From contig CALIXG010000048.1 of NCBI GenBank assembly GCA_938046495.1, forward strand, positions 1 through 21,744: 21,744 nt of DNA, given 5' to 3'. The position numbers and the translations under genes were made by a program. The notes beneath the pieces were generated by a model, which worked only from the letters and a program-made list of their open reading frames with translations, had not been told where the DNA came from and did not search any database. Below, in pieces: positions 6,333-13,994 of this stretch (positions are counted from its first letter, which is position 1; the number at the start of each line of letters is the position of its first letter). Source of the stretch: an uncultured Candidatus Saccharibacteria bacterium. Lineage in GTDB: Bacteria > Patescibacteriota > Saccharimonadia > Saccharimonadales > Saccharimonadaceae.

Positions 6333-8144
6333 TTATTCAGCTTCTTCCGAGAATTGCGAATTATAAAGCTCAGCATAGAAACCATCAAGCTTCATCAATT
6401 CATCATGATTGCCATGCTCGACAATATTTCCCTCTTTCATCACGAGGATAATATCGGCATTACGAATAGTCGAAAGGCGGTGCGCAATTACGAAAGAAGT
6501 ACGGCCTTCGGTGAGCTTATCGAAAGCACGTTGGATAATTTGTTCGGTACGCGTATCGACATTGGAAGTGGCTTCATCGAGAATCATCATCTTCGGATTG
6601 GTAATAATTGCCCGGGTGATAGTAAGGAGTTGTTTTTCACCGGCGGAAATATTATCAGAATCTTCAGAAATTTTAGTTTCGTAGCCATCTGGCAGAGACT
6701 TAATGAAGTGGTCCACGCCAGTAATTTTAGCAGCAGATTCGACCTGTTCGAAGGTGACATTAGCGGAGCCATATTTAAGGTTTTCTAGAATAGTGCCCGA
6801 GAAGAGCCAAGTATCCTGAAGTACCATACCGAAGAGACCACGCACTTCACTGCGTTTCATCTGCTTGGTCGAGACGCCATCAATTTTAATTTCGCCACTC
6901 TGAATATCATAGAAGCGCATCAAGAGACTGACAATCGTAGTTTTACCGGCACCAGTCGGGCCCACGATGGCTACCTGCATACCAGGCTCGATTTTAATAG
7001 AAAAATCCTTAATAATTGGCTTCACACCGTCATAGCTAAAATTGACATGCGAGAATTCAACTTCACCACGGAATTTATCATCTTTGGTGATAGATTTAAA
7101 TTGGCTAGTAAAATCTTCGGCAGCTTCTTCTGGTTCTTCAAGGAAATTAAAAACACGATCTGCGGCAGCCAAGGTTTGCTGAATCGTAGAAGAAAGTTGC
7201 GCAGTGTCAGCGATTGGCTGAGTGAAACGACTAACATACTGCAAGAAAGCCAAGATACTTCCGACCGTAAGGGCGCCAATTAGAGCATAATAGCCACCGA
7301 GCAGACAAATTCCAACAAAAGCCAAATCGAGGAAGAGGTGGGTGATAGGGTAGGTGAGTGAGCCATAAAATTCACCCTTAAAAGTTTCCTGATAAAGTTT
7401 TTCATTGACGGTAGCAAAATCTTGTTTAGATTTTTCGGCATGATTATTAGCCTTGACGATGAGTTGGCCACCATAATTTTCTTCGATTTCAGAGTTTAAT
7501 TTACCGAGAGTTTTGCGTTGCTTTTTATAATATTCTGAGCCCTTCTTTACAACTTTAGAAACGGCAAGCATGGAGATTGGTACCACAATGACAGAAACGA
7601 CCGACATGGGGATAGAAATATAAATCATCATACCAAGGTAGCCGATAAGAAGAGTGAGATTAGCAATGACCTGAGAGATGGTTTGCGCAAGTGAAAAAGC
7701 GATAGTCTCCACATCGTTAGTCATAATCGACATAGTGTCACCGTTTTGAGTTTTATCAAAATAGGACATCGGTAAACGCGAGAACTTAGCTAGAATTTGG
7801 CGCTTTATTTCTTTGGCATATTTAGCCGAAATAACTGCGGCCACATAGCCCTCAACATAGCTCACAATAGCAGAGATAAGATAGAGGCCGACTAGGGTTA
7901 AAAGTAGTGAGCTGATACGAGCGAAATTAATTTCCTGACCAGCACGCAAAGCGTCAAAAGCTTCAGTAGTGATGAGACCCAAAAGATATGGACCGGCCAC
8001 TACGAGCCCAGCCGACATTAGAGCAAGCAGCGCCGAGCCGAGCAAACCAAAACGATATTTTTTCACAGAAGCGAGGAAGCGCTTAACGGTCTGTCTAGAG
8101 GCTCGAATAGTTTCCTTTTGAGTGCTTTTTGAATTTTTAGACAT
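6333..8144 (-). CDS. Half-ABC exporter subunit B (canonical Walker B, degenerate signature)
   Basis: A 603-residue fused permease-ATPase. Residues about 30-330 hold six membrane helices of the type IV (MsbA/LmrA-like) exporter fold. The nucleotide-binding domain has Walker A GPTGAGKTT (near 394), Q-loop GMVLQD, signature ISAGEKQ (near 496, in place of LSGGQ), Walker B MMILDEATSNVD with catalytic Glu (near 518), and switch His in IAHRLSTI (near 552). Its altered signature would complete the ATP site whose Walker B is degenerate in the upstream partner, so a heterodimer is likely. The substrate (drug, lipid or peptide) cannot be told. I chose the ATG at 8144, one base after the upstream stop, with GGAGG about nine bases before it, in preference to an in-frame ATG 13 codons earlier inside the previous gene. 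Second gene of the operon. Confidence 0.9.
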   Translation of the reverse strand: MSKNSKSTQKETIRASRQTVKRFLASVKKYRFGLLGSALLALMSAGLVVAGPYLLGLITTEAFDALRAGQEINFARISSLLLTLVGLYLISAIVSYVEGYVAAVISAKYAKEIKRQILAKFSRLPMSYFDKTQNGDTMSIMTNDVETIAFSLAQTISQVIANLTLLIGYLGMMIYISIPMSVVSVIVVPISMLAVSKVVKKGSEYYKKQRKTLGKLNSEIEENYGGQLIVKANNHAEKSKQDFATVNEKLYQETFKGEFYGSLTYPITHLFLDLAFVGICLLGGYYALIGALTVGSILAFLQYVSRFTQPIADTAQLSSTIQQTLAAADRVFNFLEEPEEAAEDFTSQFKSITKDDKFRGEVEFSHVNFSYDGVKPIIKDFSIKIEPGMQVAIVGPTGAGKTTIVSLLMRFYDIQSGEIKIDGVSTKQMKRSEVRGLFGMVLQDTWLFSGTILENLKYGSANVTFEQVESAAKITGVDHFIKSLPDGYETKISEDSDNISAGEKQLLTITRAIITNPKMMILDEATSNVDTRTEQIIQRAFDKLTEGRTSFVIAHRLSTIRNADIILVMKEGNIVEHGNHDELMKLDGFYAELYNSQFSEEAE

Positions 8145-8145
8145 A

Positions 8146-9915
8146 TTATTTTCCCTCCTTAGCCTGGCGCATTTCCTCAGCAAATTCTTCTTCCGAGAAT
8201 TGAGACTTCGCGATTTCTTGATAGACTTTACATTTTTTCAAGAGCTCCAAATGGGCCCCTTTCCCTACCATCTTGCCCTGATCGAGAACAATAATTTGCT
8301 CAGCTTCTTTAATCGTACTAATACGTTGCGCCACAATCAGCACGACCGTGTCCTGAATCTCCGACTTCAAATCTTCTCGGAGCTTCTTGTCAGTCTTCAT
8401 ATCAAGAGCTGAAAAAGCATCATCGAAAATCAGAATTTCAGGTTGCTTAGCTAAAGCACGAGCGATGGCGAGACGCTGCCTTTGACCACCGGAAACATTG
8501 GTACCACCTTGAGAAATTGGCGCATCGTATTGGTCTTTTAGTTTAGTGACAAATTCCTCAGCTTGAGCAATTTTAGCAGCATGACGCATAAGCGCATCAA
8601 GTTCCGATTTTTTAAGATTTTCGACACCATAAAGAATGTTGCTGCGCACAGTGCCAGTGAAGAGATAACCACGCTGCGGAACGTAACCGATTTTATCCAT
8701 AAGGACATTTTCGGTATACTCCTTGATATTGAGATTATTAATTAAAACCTCACCCTCGGTGGCGTCGAAGAAACGTGGTATGAGGTTAATTAAGGTAGAC
8801 TTACCAGAGCCAGTGGAGCCGATAAAGGCGGTAGTTTGACCAGATTTAACCACAAAAGAAATATCCTCGATGATGGCTTCAGATTTTTTATCATAAGAAA
8901 AAGTTACATGCTTAAATTCCACAGAAGGAATCTCGCTAGGCGTTTCAGTCATTTGATCTTTGAAGGTGATTTGGCTCTTAGTTTCAAGTACCTCAGAAAT
9001 ACGCTTACTTGAAACATTGCCACGAGGGATCATGACAAAGAGAAAAGTTAAGAAGAGAAAGGACATGAGAACCTGCGCAGAATATTGTGCGAAAGCAAGC
9101 ATACGACCGAGATAGCTCATATCGGTGCGTAAACTAGAAACACCGATGTAAAGAATGAGAACGGCGGAAAGATTAAAAACTAGATTCACTACTGGCTGCT
9201 GAAAAGCCATAACTTTGGAGATATAAATATCTGTGTTTTTTAATTTTTCGTTGCTGCGCTCAAATTTATTTTCTTCACACTTCTGCTTATTAAGCGCGCG
9301 AATCACTTTGATACCGGTGAGATTTTCACGCGTAATGGAGTTGATTTTATCCAAAATATCTTGATAAACCTTAAACTTTGGAATGGCAAGACTAATTAAG
9401 ATAGCCGCCAGAATAAAGAGAATGGCCACAGATACGGCGATAATCCAAGTCATGTTCGGTGCAGTATGGAAAGCCTGAATAATCGCCCCGATTGCCATAA
9501 ACGGCACACGAACCATCATGGTGAGACTCATAATCAAAGTGCGCTGGACGGTCCAGATATCGCCGGTAGTACGAGTGATGAGCGAGGCGGTGGAGAATTT
9601 TTCGACATCGGCGAAAGAGAGTGATATTACTTTAGCAAAAATATCTCTGCGCATATCCATGGCGACACGACTACTGACCTTGGCGGAAAAATAGGACGAG
9701 ACGATACTACCAAGTGAGCCAAGCGCGGTAATACCAAGCATGAGTAGGCCGGTTTGAAAAATAAAGCTCATATTAGATTCGGCTACACCCTTATTCATAA
9801 TGTCTGAGCTTAAAGCTGGAAGTTCAAGAGCAGTATAAACTTGAAGTGCAACACCTAAGACAATTAAAAGGCATTGCCAAAAATAAGGTTTTAAATATTT
9901 GATAGATTTTAGCAT
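8146..9915 (-). CDS. Half-ABC exporter subunit A (degenerate catalytic site)
   Basis: A 589-residue fused permease-ATPase: six membrane helices (about 10-310), then an ATPase domain. Walker A GSTGSGKST is near residue 365 and the canonical signature VSGGQRQRLA near 470. Walker B reads ILIFDDAFSALD (near 495), so Asp replaces the catalytic Glu, and the switch His is Gln in VAQRISTI (near 526). These are the two changes expected in the non-hydrolysing site of heterodimeric exporters such as TM287/288, BmrCD and LmrCD. The partner is the next gene, whose signature is altered. The ATG at 9915 has AAGGA about seven bases upstream and a TGT-TATAAT promoter. Both subunits end in a shared SQFSEE tail. 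First gene of the three-gene operon with ung. Confidence 0.92.
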   Translation of the reverse strand: MLKSIKYLKPYFWQCLLIVLGVALQVYTALELPALSSDIMNKGVAESNMSFIFQTGLLMLGITALGSLGSIVSSYFSAKVSSRVAMDMRRDIFAKVISLSFADVEKFSTASLITRTTGDIWTVQRTLIMSLTMMVRVPFMAIGAIIQAFHTAPNMTWIIAVSVAILFILAAILISLAIPKFKVYQDILDKINSITRENLTGIKVIRALNKQKCEENKFERSNEKLKNTDIYISKVMAFQQPVVNLVFNLSAVLILYIGVSSLRTDMSYLGRMLAFAQYSAQVLMSFLFLTFLFVMIPRGNVSSKRISEVLETKSQITFKDQMTETPSEIPSVEFKHVTFSYDKKSEAIIEDISFVVKSGQTTAFIGSTGSGKSTLINLIPRFFDATEGEVLINNLNIKEYTENVLMDKIGYVPQRGYLFTGTVRSNILYGVENLKKSELDALMRHAAKIAQAEEFVTKLKDQYDAPISQGGTNVSGGQRQRLAIARALAKQPEILIFDDAFSALDMKTDKKLREDLKSEIQDTVVLIVAQRISTIKEAEQIIVLDQGKMVGKGAHLELLKKCKVYQEIAKSQFSEEEFAEEMRQAKEGK

Positions 9916-9937
9916 GTTTGTTCCTTCTGAATAAATA

Positions 9938-9946
9938 ATTATAACA
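9938..9946 (-). promoter_or_regulatory. Promoter of the ABC-ung operon, extended -10
   Basis: TGT-TATAAT on the minus strand, 22 bases upstream of the ATG at 9915. It gives a short leader carrying the AAGGA Shine-Dalgarno. No clear -35 is seen. Confidence 0.6.
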
Positions 9947-9966
9947 AAAAAATCAGATTAGTTAAA

Positions 9967-10146
9967 GAACGTCGCATGGGAGAGAATGCCACATGTCTCG
10001 TTCCGGAGACGCTCCAGGGGAAGAATGTCGCATGCCTTTTATCGGACCGCTCAAGGAGAGAGAACGCCGCATACCTCGTTCCGGAGACACTCAAGGCCGT
10101 TCGGCCAAGCTTATGCTCCGTCAGAGGTAAGCGGCATTCTCTTTTA
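9967..10146. repeat. 39-bp degenerate tandem repeats ending in a long palindrome
   Basis: Units start at 9984, 10023 and 10062 (period 39), each beginning GAA(T/C)G(C/T)C(A/G)CAT; a truncated copy begins at 9967. Units 1 and 3 share CTCGTTCCGGAGAC. An inverted copy follows at about 10105-10146, so unit 3 and the inverted copy can fold into an imperfect hairpin of about 40 bases per arm, with tip GGCC-GTTC-GGCC (10096-10107). The element fills most of the 290-base gap between the ABC operon and the BspA-like gene. It carries no plausible gene. Confidence 0.75.
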
Positions 10147-10205
10147 TAAACCCATAAAACAGTCTAATTGCAATATTCTTTATTTAATATAAGGAAACTA
10201 CTAAA

Positions 10206-12062
10206 TTACGGCTTCCTAGTAAAGTAACCTTGTACACCCGGGCGATCCACGCGGAGCCAGGTTTTATCGGCATCGTAAGGATTAGCAAGATAAGAACCGT
10301 TCCCTCCTCGTAGCTTCTTGCGGTTTACAAACATTCTTGGGAGGTATTTAAGTTTAGCGGTATTAAAATCATTATTTACATAAATTTTTTCTAGCTTATC
10401 CTTAGACGCATATGGAAAATCCAAATAAAACATAAAACCCATATCCGTCACCTGTGAGGTATCGAAGTTGGAGAGATCAAGGGTGGTGAGGCTAGCCATG
10501 TTAGAAAACATATGGGCCATAATCGCCACCTTCGAGGTATCGAAGTTAGAGAGATTGAGTGAGGTTAGGCTAGCCATGCCAGAAAACATATGGATCATAT
10601 TCGTCACCTGTGAAGTGTTAAAACTAGAGAGATTAAGCGTAGTGAGTCTAGACATTTCTTGAAACATAAAGCTCATATCCTTCACGCTGGAGGTATTGAA
10701 GCTGGATAGATTTAGCGTAGTGAGTCTAGACATGCCAGAAAACATATGGGCCATAATCGTCACCTTCGAGGTATCGAAGCTGGATAGATTAAGTGAAGTG
10801 AGATTAGACATGCCACGAAACATCTCGTCCATACTCGTCACTTGGGAGGTATTGAAGCTGGATAAATTAAGCGTAGTGAGTCTAGACATGCCAAAAAACA
10901 TACCGATCATACCCGTTACCTTGGAGGTATCGAAGTTAGAGAGATTAAGTGAAGTGAGATTTGGCATGCCAAAAAACATAAGGTTCATATTCGTCACATT
11001 GGAAGTGTTGAAGTTAGAGAGATTAAGTGAAGTGAGATTAGACATGCTAAAAAACATAGATTGCATATTTGTCACCTTAGAGGTATCGAAGCTGGAGAGA
11101 TCAAGGGTGGTGAGGTTAGACATGTAAGAAAACATAGCAAACATATTCGTCACCTGGGATGTATCGAAGTTAGAGAGATCTAGCTCTAAGATGTTTTTAA
11201 TTTTTTGTTCACCATATTCTAAACTGAACATCTTACTGCTATCTGTATTTAAATAAACTTTTTCTGGTTCAGTGTAATAATAAGCAGTCTTATCGGTCGG
11301 GTCTAGCCAAAGTTTAATTTCATAATCAGATTCTTCATCTTCAATATTTACTGCATTCATGGAGATAGCTGGGGCAACAGTGCTCTTCTTAAAGTGCTCG
11401 ATTTTATTTGTCGCGGTTTCTAAGGCTTTTAGTTTTGCATTAAAATCCGTTCCCTCCGTCATGATAGCGATATGATCGTAATTATTGGTTAGAATGGAAA
11501 ATATTAGCTTATTTGTATATCTACCACTTTCAAGATTGTCACTTAATTTCATGCCGATACTTAACTGGTTCGATTCATCGCCGTTAGTTTTTCCAGCAGT
11601 CTGTAAGATTTGCGCTGGGGTAGACAATGCTGGAATTGGCGCGTAATTCGTAGAATTACTAAACTTATAACCCCAAGTGTTATTAGAAAAATCTCCTAGT
11701 TGTCCAGCGTAAGAGATCGAATTGATTTTCGCATTAGTCGTAGAATCAGTATTCACTAGCGCTGTTTCATTAGTCTCTGAATTTAGTGTTGCCGTATAGC
11801 CAGTCTTGTTATTTGTATTTACTGTAAGGTTTAGTGGGATTTCTGTGGTTTTATCTGTCGAATTTATCACCTGATTTCCATTCACTGAAGCTGCAGTATT
11901 ATCTATCGAAGCTGAAAGAGTTGGAGTGAAGAGAGCGGATGTATTATCGCTGAGAATTAGATTAGAAAAAGAAATTAAAGCCAAAAATAGTCCGAGAAAC
12001 TTTAATTCCCAGCTAAACCACCCCCCGTGAGGTTTACTTGAGTTAGTTTTTTGGCCTTGCAT
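10206..12062 (-). CDS. Secreted BspA-like leucine-rich (DUF285) surface protein
   Basis: A 618-residue exported protein, probably an adhesin. A long signal segment (hydrophobic KFLGLFLALISFSNLIL at about 20-36) ends near NTSA before LFTPTLS. Residues 45-200 are a Thr/Asn/Ser-rich beta domain, and 205-285 a linker domain with IWLDP/AYYYTEPEKVYLN-like strands. Ten DUF285 repeats of 26 residues follow (about 288-550), consensus LT(S/T)LNLSxFxTSxVTxMxxMF. The C-terminal cap LRGGNGSYL...DKTWLRVDRPGVQGYFTRKP is shared with the paralogue at 13995. No LPXTG or other anchor is visible, so attachment is unknown. TGA-TAAAAT lies eight bases before the ATG and there is no Shine-Dalgarno, suggesting a leaderless transcript. 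It lies downstream of an ABC-2 exporter, with a 57-base gap. Confidence 0.88.
   Translation of the reverse strand: MQGQKTNSSKPHGGWFSWELKFLGLFLALISFSNLILSDNTSALFTPTLSASIDNTAASVNGNQVINSTDKTTEIPLNLTVNTNNKTGYTATLNSETNETALVNTDSTTNAKINSISYAGQLGDFSNNTWGYKFSNSTNYAPIPALSTPAQILQTAGKTNGDESNQLSIGMKLSDNLESGRYTNKLIFSILTNNYDHIAIMTEGTDFNAKLKALETATNKIEHFKKSTVAPAISMNAVNIEDEESDYEIKLWLDPTDKTAYYYTEPEKVYLNTDSSKMFSLEYGEQKIKNILELDLSNFDTSQVTNMFAMFSYMSNLTTLDLSSFDTSKVTNMQSMFFSMSNLTSLNLSNFNTSNVTNMNLMFFGMPNLTSLNLSNFDTSKVTGMIGMFFGMSRLTTLNLSSFNTSQVTSMDEMFRGMSNLTSLNLSSFDTSKVTIMAHMFSGMSRLTTLNLSSFNTSSVKDMSFMFQEMSRLTTLNLSSFNTSQVTNMIHMFSGMASLTSLNLSNFDTSKVAIMAHMFSNMASLTTLDLSNFDTSQVTDMGFMFYLDFPYASKDKLEKIYVNNDFNTAKLKYLPRMFVNRKKLRGGNGSYLANPYDADKTWLRVDRPGVQGYFTRKP
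10441..11190 (-). repeat. 78-bp intragenic repeats of the BspA-like gene
   Basis: The DUF285 region is also repetitive as DNA. Near-identical blocks such as GAGGTATCGAAG recur every 78 bp (for example at 10456 and 10534) through about ten units. The similarity is far higher than in the paralogue at 13995-15689, so these units have probably duplicated or been homogenised recently. Copy number could change by slippage or recombination without loss of frame. Confidence 0.85.
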
Positions 12063-12070
12063 ATAACTTT

Positions 12071-12079
12071 ATTTTATCA
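12071..12079 (-). promoter_or_regulatory. Extended -10 eight bases from the BspA-like gene ATG
   Basis: TGA-TAAAAT on the minus strand, followed by eight bases and the ATG at 12062. The intervening AAAGTTAT holds no ribosome binding site. Confidence 0.5.
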
Positions 12080-12119
12080 TAAAGAATATGCTTTTCTAAC
12101 AAAACGAGTAGTGGTTATT

Positions 12120-13013
12120 CTAATCTTGTTTCTTGAGTTTGTTCTGAAGAATAAAGACGATAATTAGCGCAATAATTGAGCTTATAGCGATGAGATACAT
12201 CATATTAAGTGGAACTTCGTGATTGAAAAAGGAGATTTTATAGTCGAGGGCGGTTTTGACAGCATCAATAGCTTGAACCGGGATTTCGGTCTTAGCCATT
12301 TCCTGAAATGGCGCGGTGAGGGCATGATTTTTGATCAGCGACATAAAGTAAGTACTTGGCAAGAACATAATACTATCACGAAGTAGGGCGGAGAAATTTG
12401 AAATTGGCATGTAAGCGCCACAAATAAAACCATAGCCAGCACTCACGATATTTGCCACAGCGCTGAGCTGGCCCTGAGTTTTGAGGCCGAAGTTTACTAC
12501 AGAAGCCAAGGCGGTGCCGAAGAACGAAAGTAGAACCACGTCACCAAGAAGTGACAAAATATCTTTTAATTCGTAGTACCAACAATTTTGAATGCGAATA
12601 TAAAGTAAGCAAAGCGCGAGCGCCACGAGATTAATAATAATCGTGGAGATAAACGTCGCAGTGAAGTAGGCGAGACTTTTAGTGTGGCTTTTGATCGGAG
12701 AGACATCGATATCTTTGGTGCTACCAGTAACCTTATCATTCACCATCAAAAGATTTGAAGAAAAAGCGACGGTGACACTACAGACCGCGAGAAGGCAGGC
12801 AAGAATTTGCCCATTCACCACAGCGTTAATTACGCCTTCTGGGAGTGCAACACCTAAGGCGTCTTGATCAAGACTATTATGAAAAACGCGACCAAGAAAA
12901 GTAACGTAGAGGATCAATAAAATCATCGGTGTAATCAGTGAAGCGAAAAACATTGATTTGTCACTGAAGAAAACTTTGACATTGCGAGCAGTGAGGTTGA
13001 AAAATTTTTTCAT
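12120..13013 (-). CDS. ABC-2 type transporter permease
   Basis: The membrane partner of the ATPase encoded immediately upstream. The 297-residue protein has a short cytoplasmic N-terminus (MKKFFNLTARNVKVFFSDKS), a first helix around 24-42, an outer loop, then helices around 68-90, 110-133, 145-170, 178-202 and 270-290. This is the six-helix plan of DrrB/NatB-type ABC-2 permeases, and the segment VAYSSNLLM-like (residues about 83-92) followed by a DIDVSPI stretch is typical of drug or polymer exporters. Its ATG is four bases after the ATPase stop, with GCGGAG about seven bases upstream, so the two genes form an operon. It ends in TAG. The exporter sits between two BspA-like genes; a link to those proteins is possible but not shown, as both carry their own signal segments. 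Confidence 0.85.
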   Translation of the reverse strand: MKKFFNLTARNVKVFFSDKSMFFASLITPMILLILYVTFLGRVFHNSLDQDALGVALPEGVINAVVNGQILACLLAVCSVTVAFSSNLLMVNDKVTGSTKDIDVSPIKSHTKSLAYFTATFISTIIINLVALALCLLYIRIQNCWYYELKDILSLLGDVVLLSFFGTALASVVNFGLKTQGQLSAVANIVSAGYGFICGAYMPISNFSALLRDSIMFLPSTYFMSLIKNHALTAPFQEMAKTEIPVQAIDAVKTALDYKISFFNHEVPLNMMYLIAISSIIALIIVFILQNKLKKQD

Positions 13014-13017
13014 AGTT

Positions 13018-13965
13018 TTACTCCGCTTTCATTTTGTTATTTTTTGGTTCCGAAATATCAGCACCTGGTTTATTTTTCGTAACCGTGAGAAAAACATCAT
13101 CTAGCGTACTTTTAATTAATTCGAAATCTTGGAAAAGTTCCGGATTTTTTACAATTAATTGCGTGACTACAGCGGAATTTTTGACTTTGATTTGAAAATC
13201 TTTATGGATTTTTTGATAAGGCAATTTCAGCTTTTTAACTTCTGATTCATCTACGCCATAAAGATGCAAAACATCCGTAGCATATTGAGTTTTTAATTCT
13301 AGTGGGGTACCTTCAGCAATGATTCTTCCCTTGTCTAAAATCGTAACATAGTCCGCATCGGCAGCTTCTTCCATGTAGTGGGTGGTGAGAAAAATCGTCA
13401 TTTTAAGATCTTCGCGAAGCTTAGAAATAATCCGCCAAACTTTACTGCGAGTACCTGGATCCAGGCCAGTGGTCGGCTCATCAAGAATGAGAATTTTCGG
13501 CTGATGAATGATAGCACGTGCGATGTCGACACGACGTTTTTGGCCACCAGAAAGTTTTTGAATTTTCTGATTTTTAATTTCAGCGAGATCAAAGAGTTTT
13601 TCTAATTCTTGATAGCGAGCCTTAAAATCTTGACCAAAAATACCATAGAAGCCGGCGCGGAATTTGAGGTTCTCATAAACCGTGAGAGTTTTATCGAGGA
13701 CGGAATCCTGAAAAACTACACCAATTTGATTTTTAATCTTATCGAGATGAGTGGCGACATCTTGGCCACAAATAGTGATGCGACCAGAATCAATTTTTAG
13801 ACCACCGTACATCATAGAGATAGTAGTAGATTTGCCAGCACCGTTGATACCGAGGAAGGCGAAGAGGCTACCCTTATAAACTTCTAGATTAATCTTGCGA
13901 ACGGCCTTAGTTTTGCCGAAGCTTTTCTCAAGATTTTCAATTTTAATGATTGTCTGATTGGTCAT
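13018..13965 (-). CDS. ABC-2 type transporter ATP-binding protein (DrrA/NatA-like)
   Basis: Cytoplasmic ATPase that powers the ABC-2 permease at 12120-13013. The 315-residue protein has Walker A GINGAGKST (39-47), Q-loop VVFQDS (near 86), signature LSGGQKRR (138-145), Walker B KILILDEPTTGLDP (157-170) and switch His196 in LTTHYMEEA. All catalytic residues are intact. A C-terminal extension of about 85 residues after the switch region, ending STLDDVFLTVT then a charged tail, is usual for DrrA/CcmA-like proteins. The ATG at 13965 is seven bases after a TATAAT, with no Shine-Dalgarno, so translation is predicted to be leaderless for this gene, whereas the permease downstream uses a Shine-Dalgarno. 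Exporters of this class move drugs, lipids, ions or surface polymers; the substrate is not determinable here. Confidence 0.9.
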   Translation of the reverse strand: MTNQTIIKIENLEKSFGKTKAVRKINLEVYKGSLFAFLGINGAGKSTTISMMYGGLKIDSGRITICGQDVATHLDKIKNQIGVVFQDSVLDKTLTVYENLKFRAGFYGIFGQDFKARYQELEKLFDLAEIKNQKIQKLSGGQKRRVDIARAIIHQPKILILDEPTTGLDPGTRSKVWRIISKLREDLKMTIFLTTHYMEEAADADYVTILDKGRIIAEGTPLELKTQYATDVLHLYGVDESEVKKLKLPYQKIHKDFQIKVKNSAVVTQLIVKNPELFQDFELIKSTLDDVFLTVTKNKPGADISEPKNNKMKAE

Positions 13966-13972
13966 TAATATA

Positions 13973-13978
13973 ATTATA
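13973..13978 (-). promoter_or_regulatory. -10 element seven bases from the ABC ATPase ATG
   Basis: TATAAT on the minus strand followed by TATATTA and the ATG at 13965. There is no TGn extension and no clear -35. Confidence 0.5.
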
Positions 13979-13994
13979 TACTAGTTTGAAGTTT

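Noticed and set aside
9967..10146. CRISPR array.
   Set aside because: Repeats are contiguous and degenerate, no unique spacers separate them, one copy is inverted and no cas genes are near.
9986..10192. A 68-codon plus-strand reading frame rich in Arg, Ser and His.
   Set aside because: It only translates the 39-bp repeats, has no ribosome binding site, and its composition mirrors the repeat rather than a protein.
10468..11127. Long plus-strand frames antisense to the BspA-like repeats.
   Set aside because: They are the reverse reading of the 78-bp repeats and show no start signals; the minus-strand protein has a clear family, signal segment and cap.
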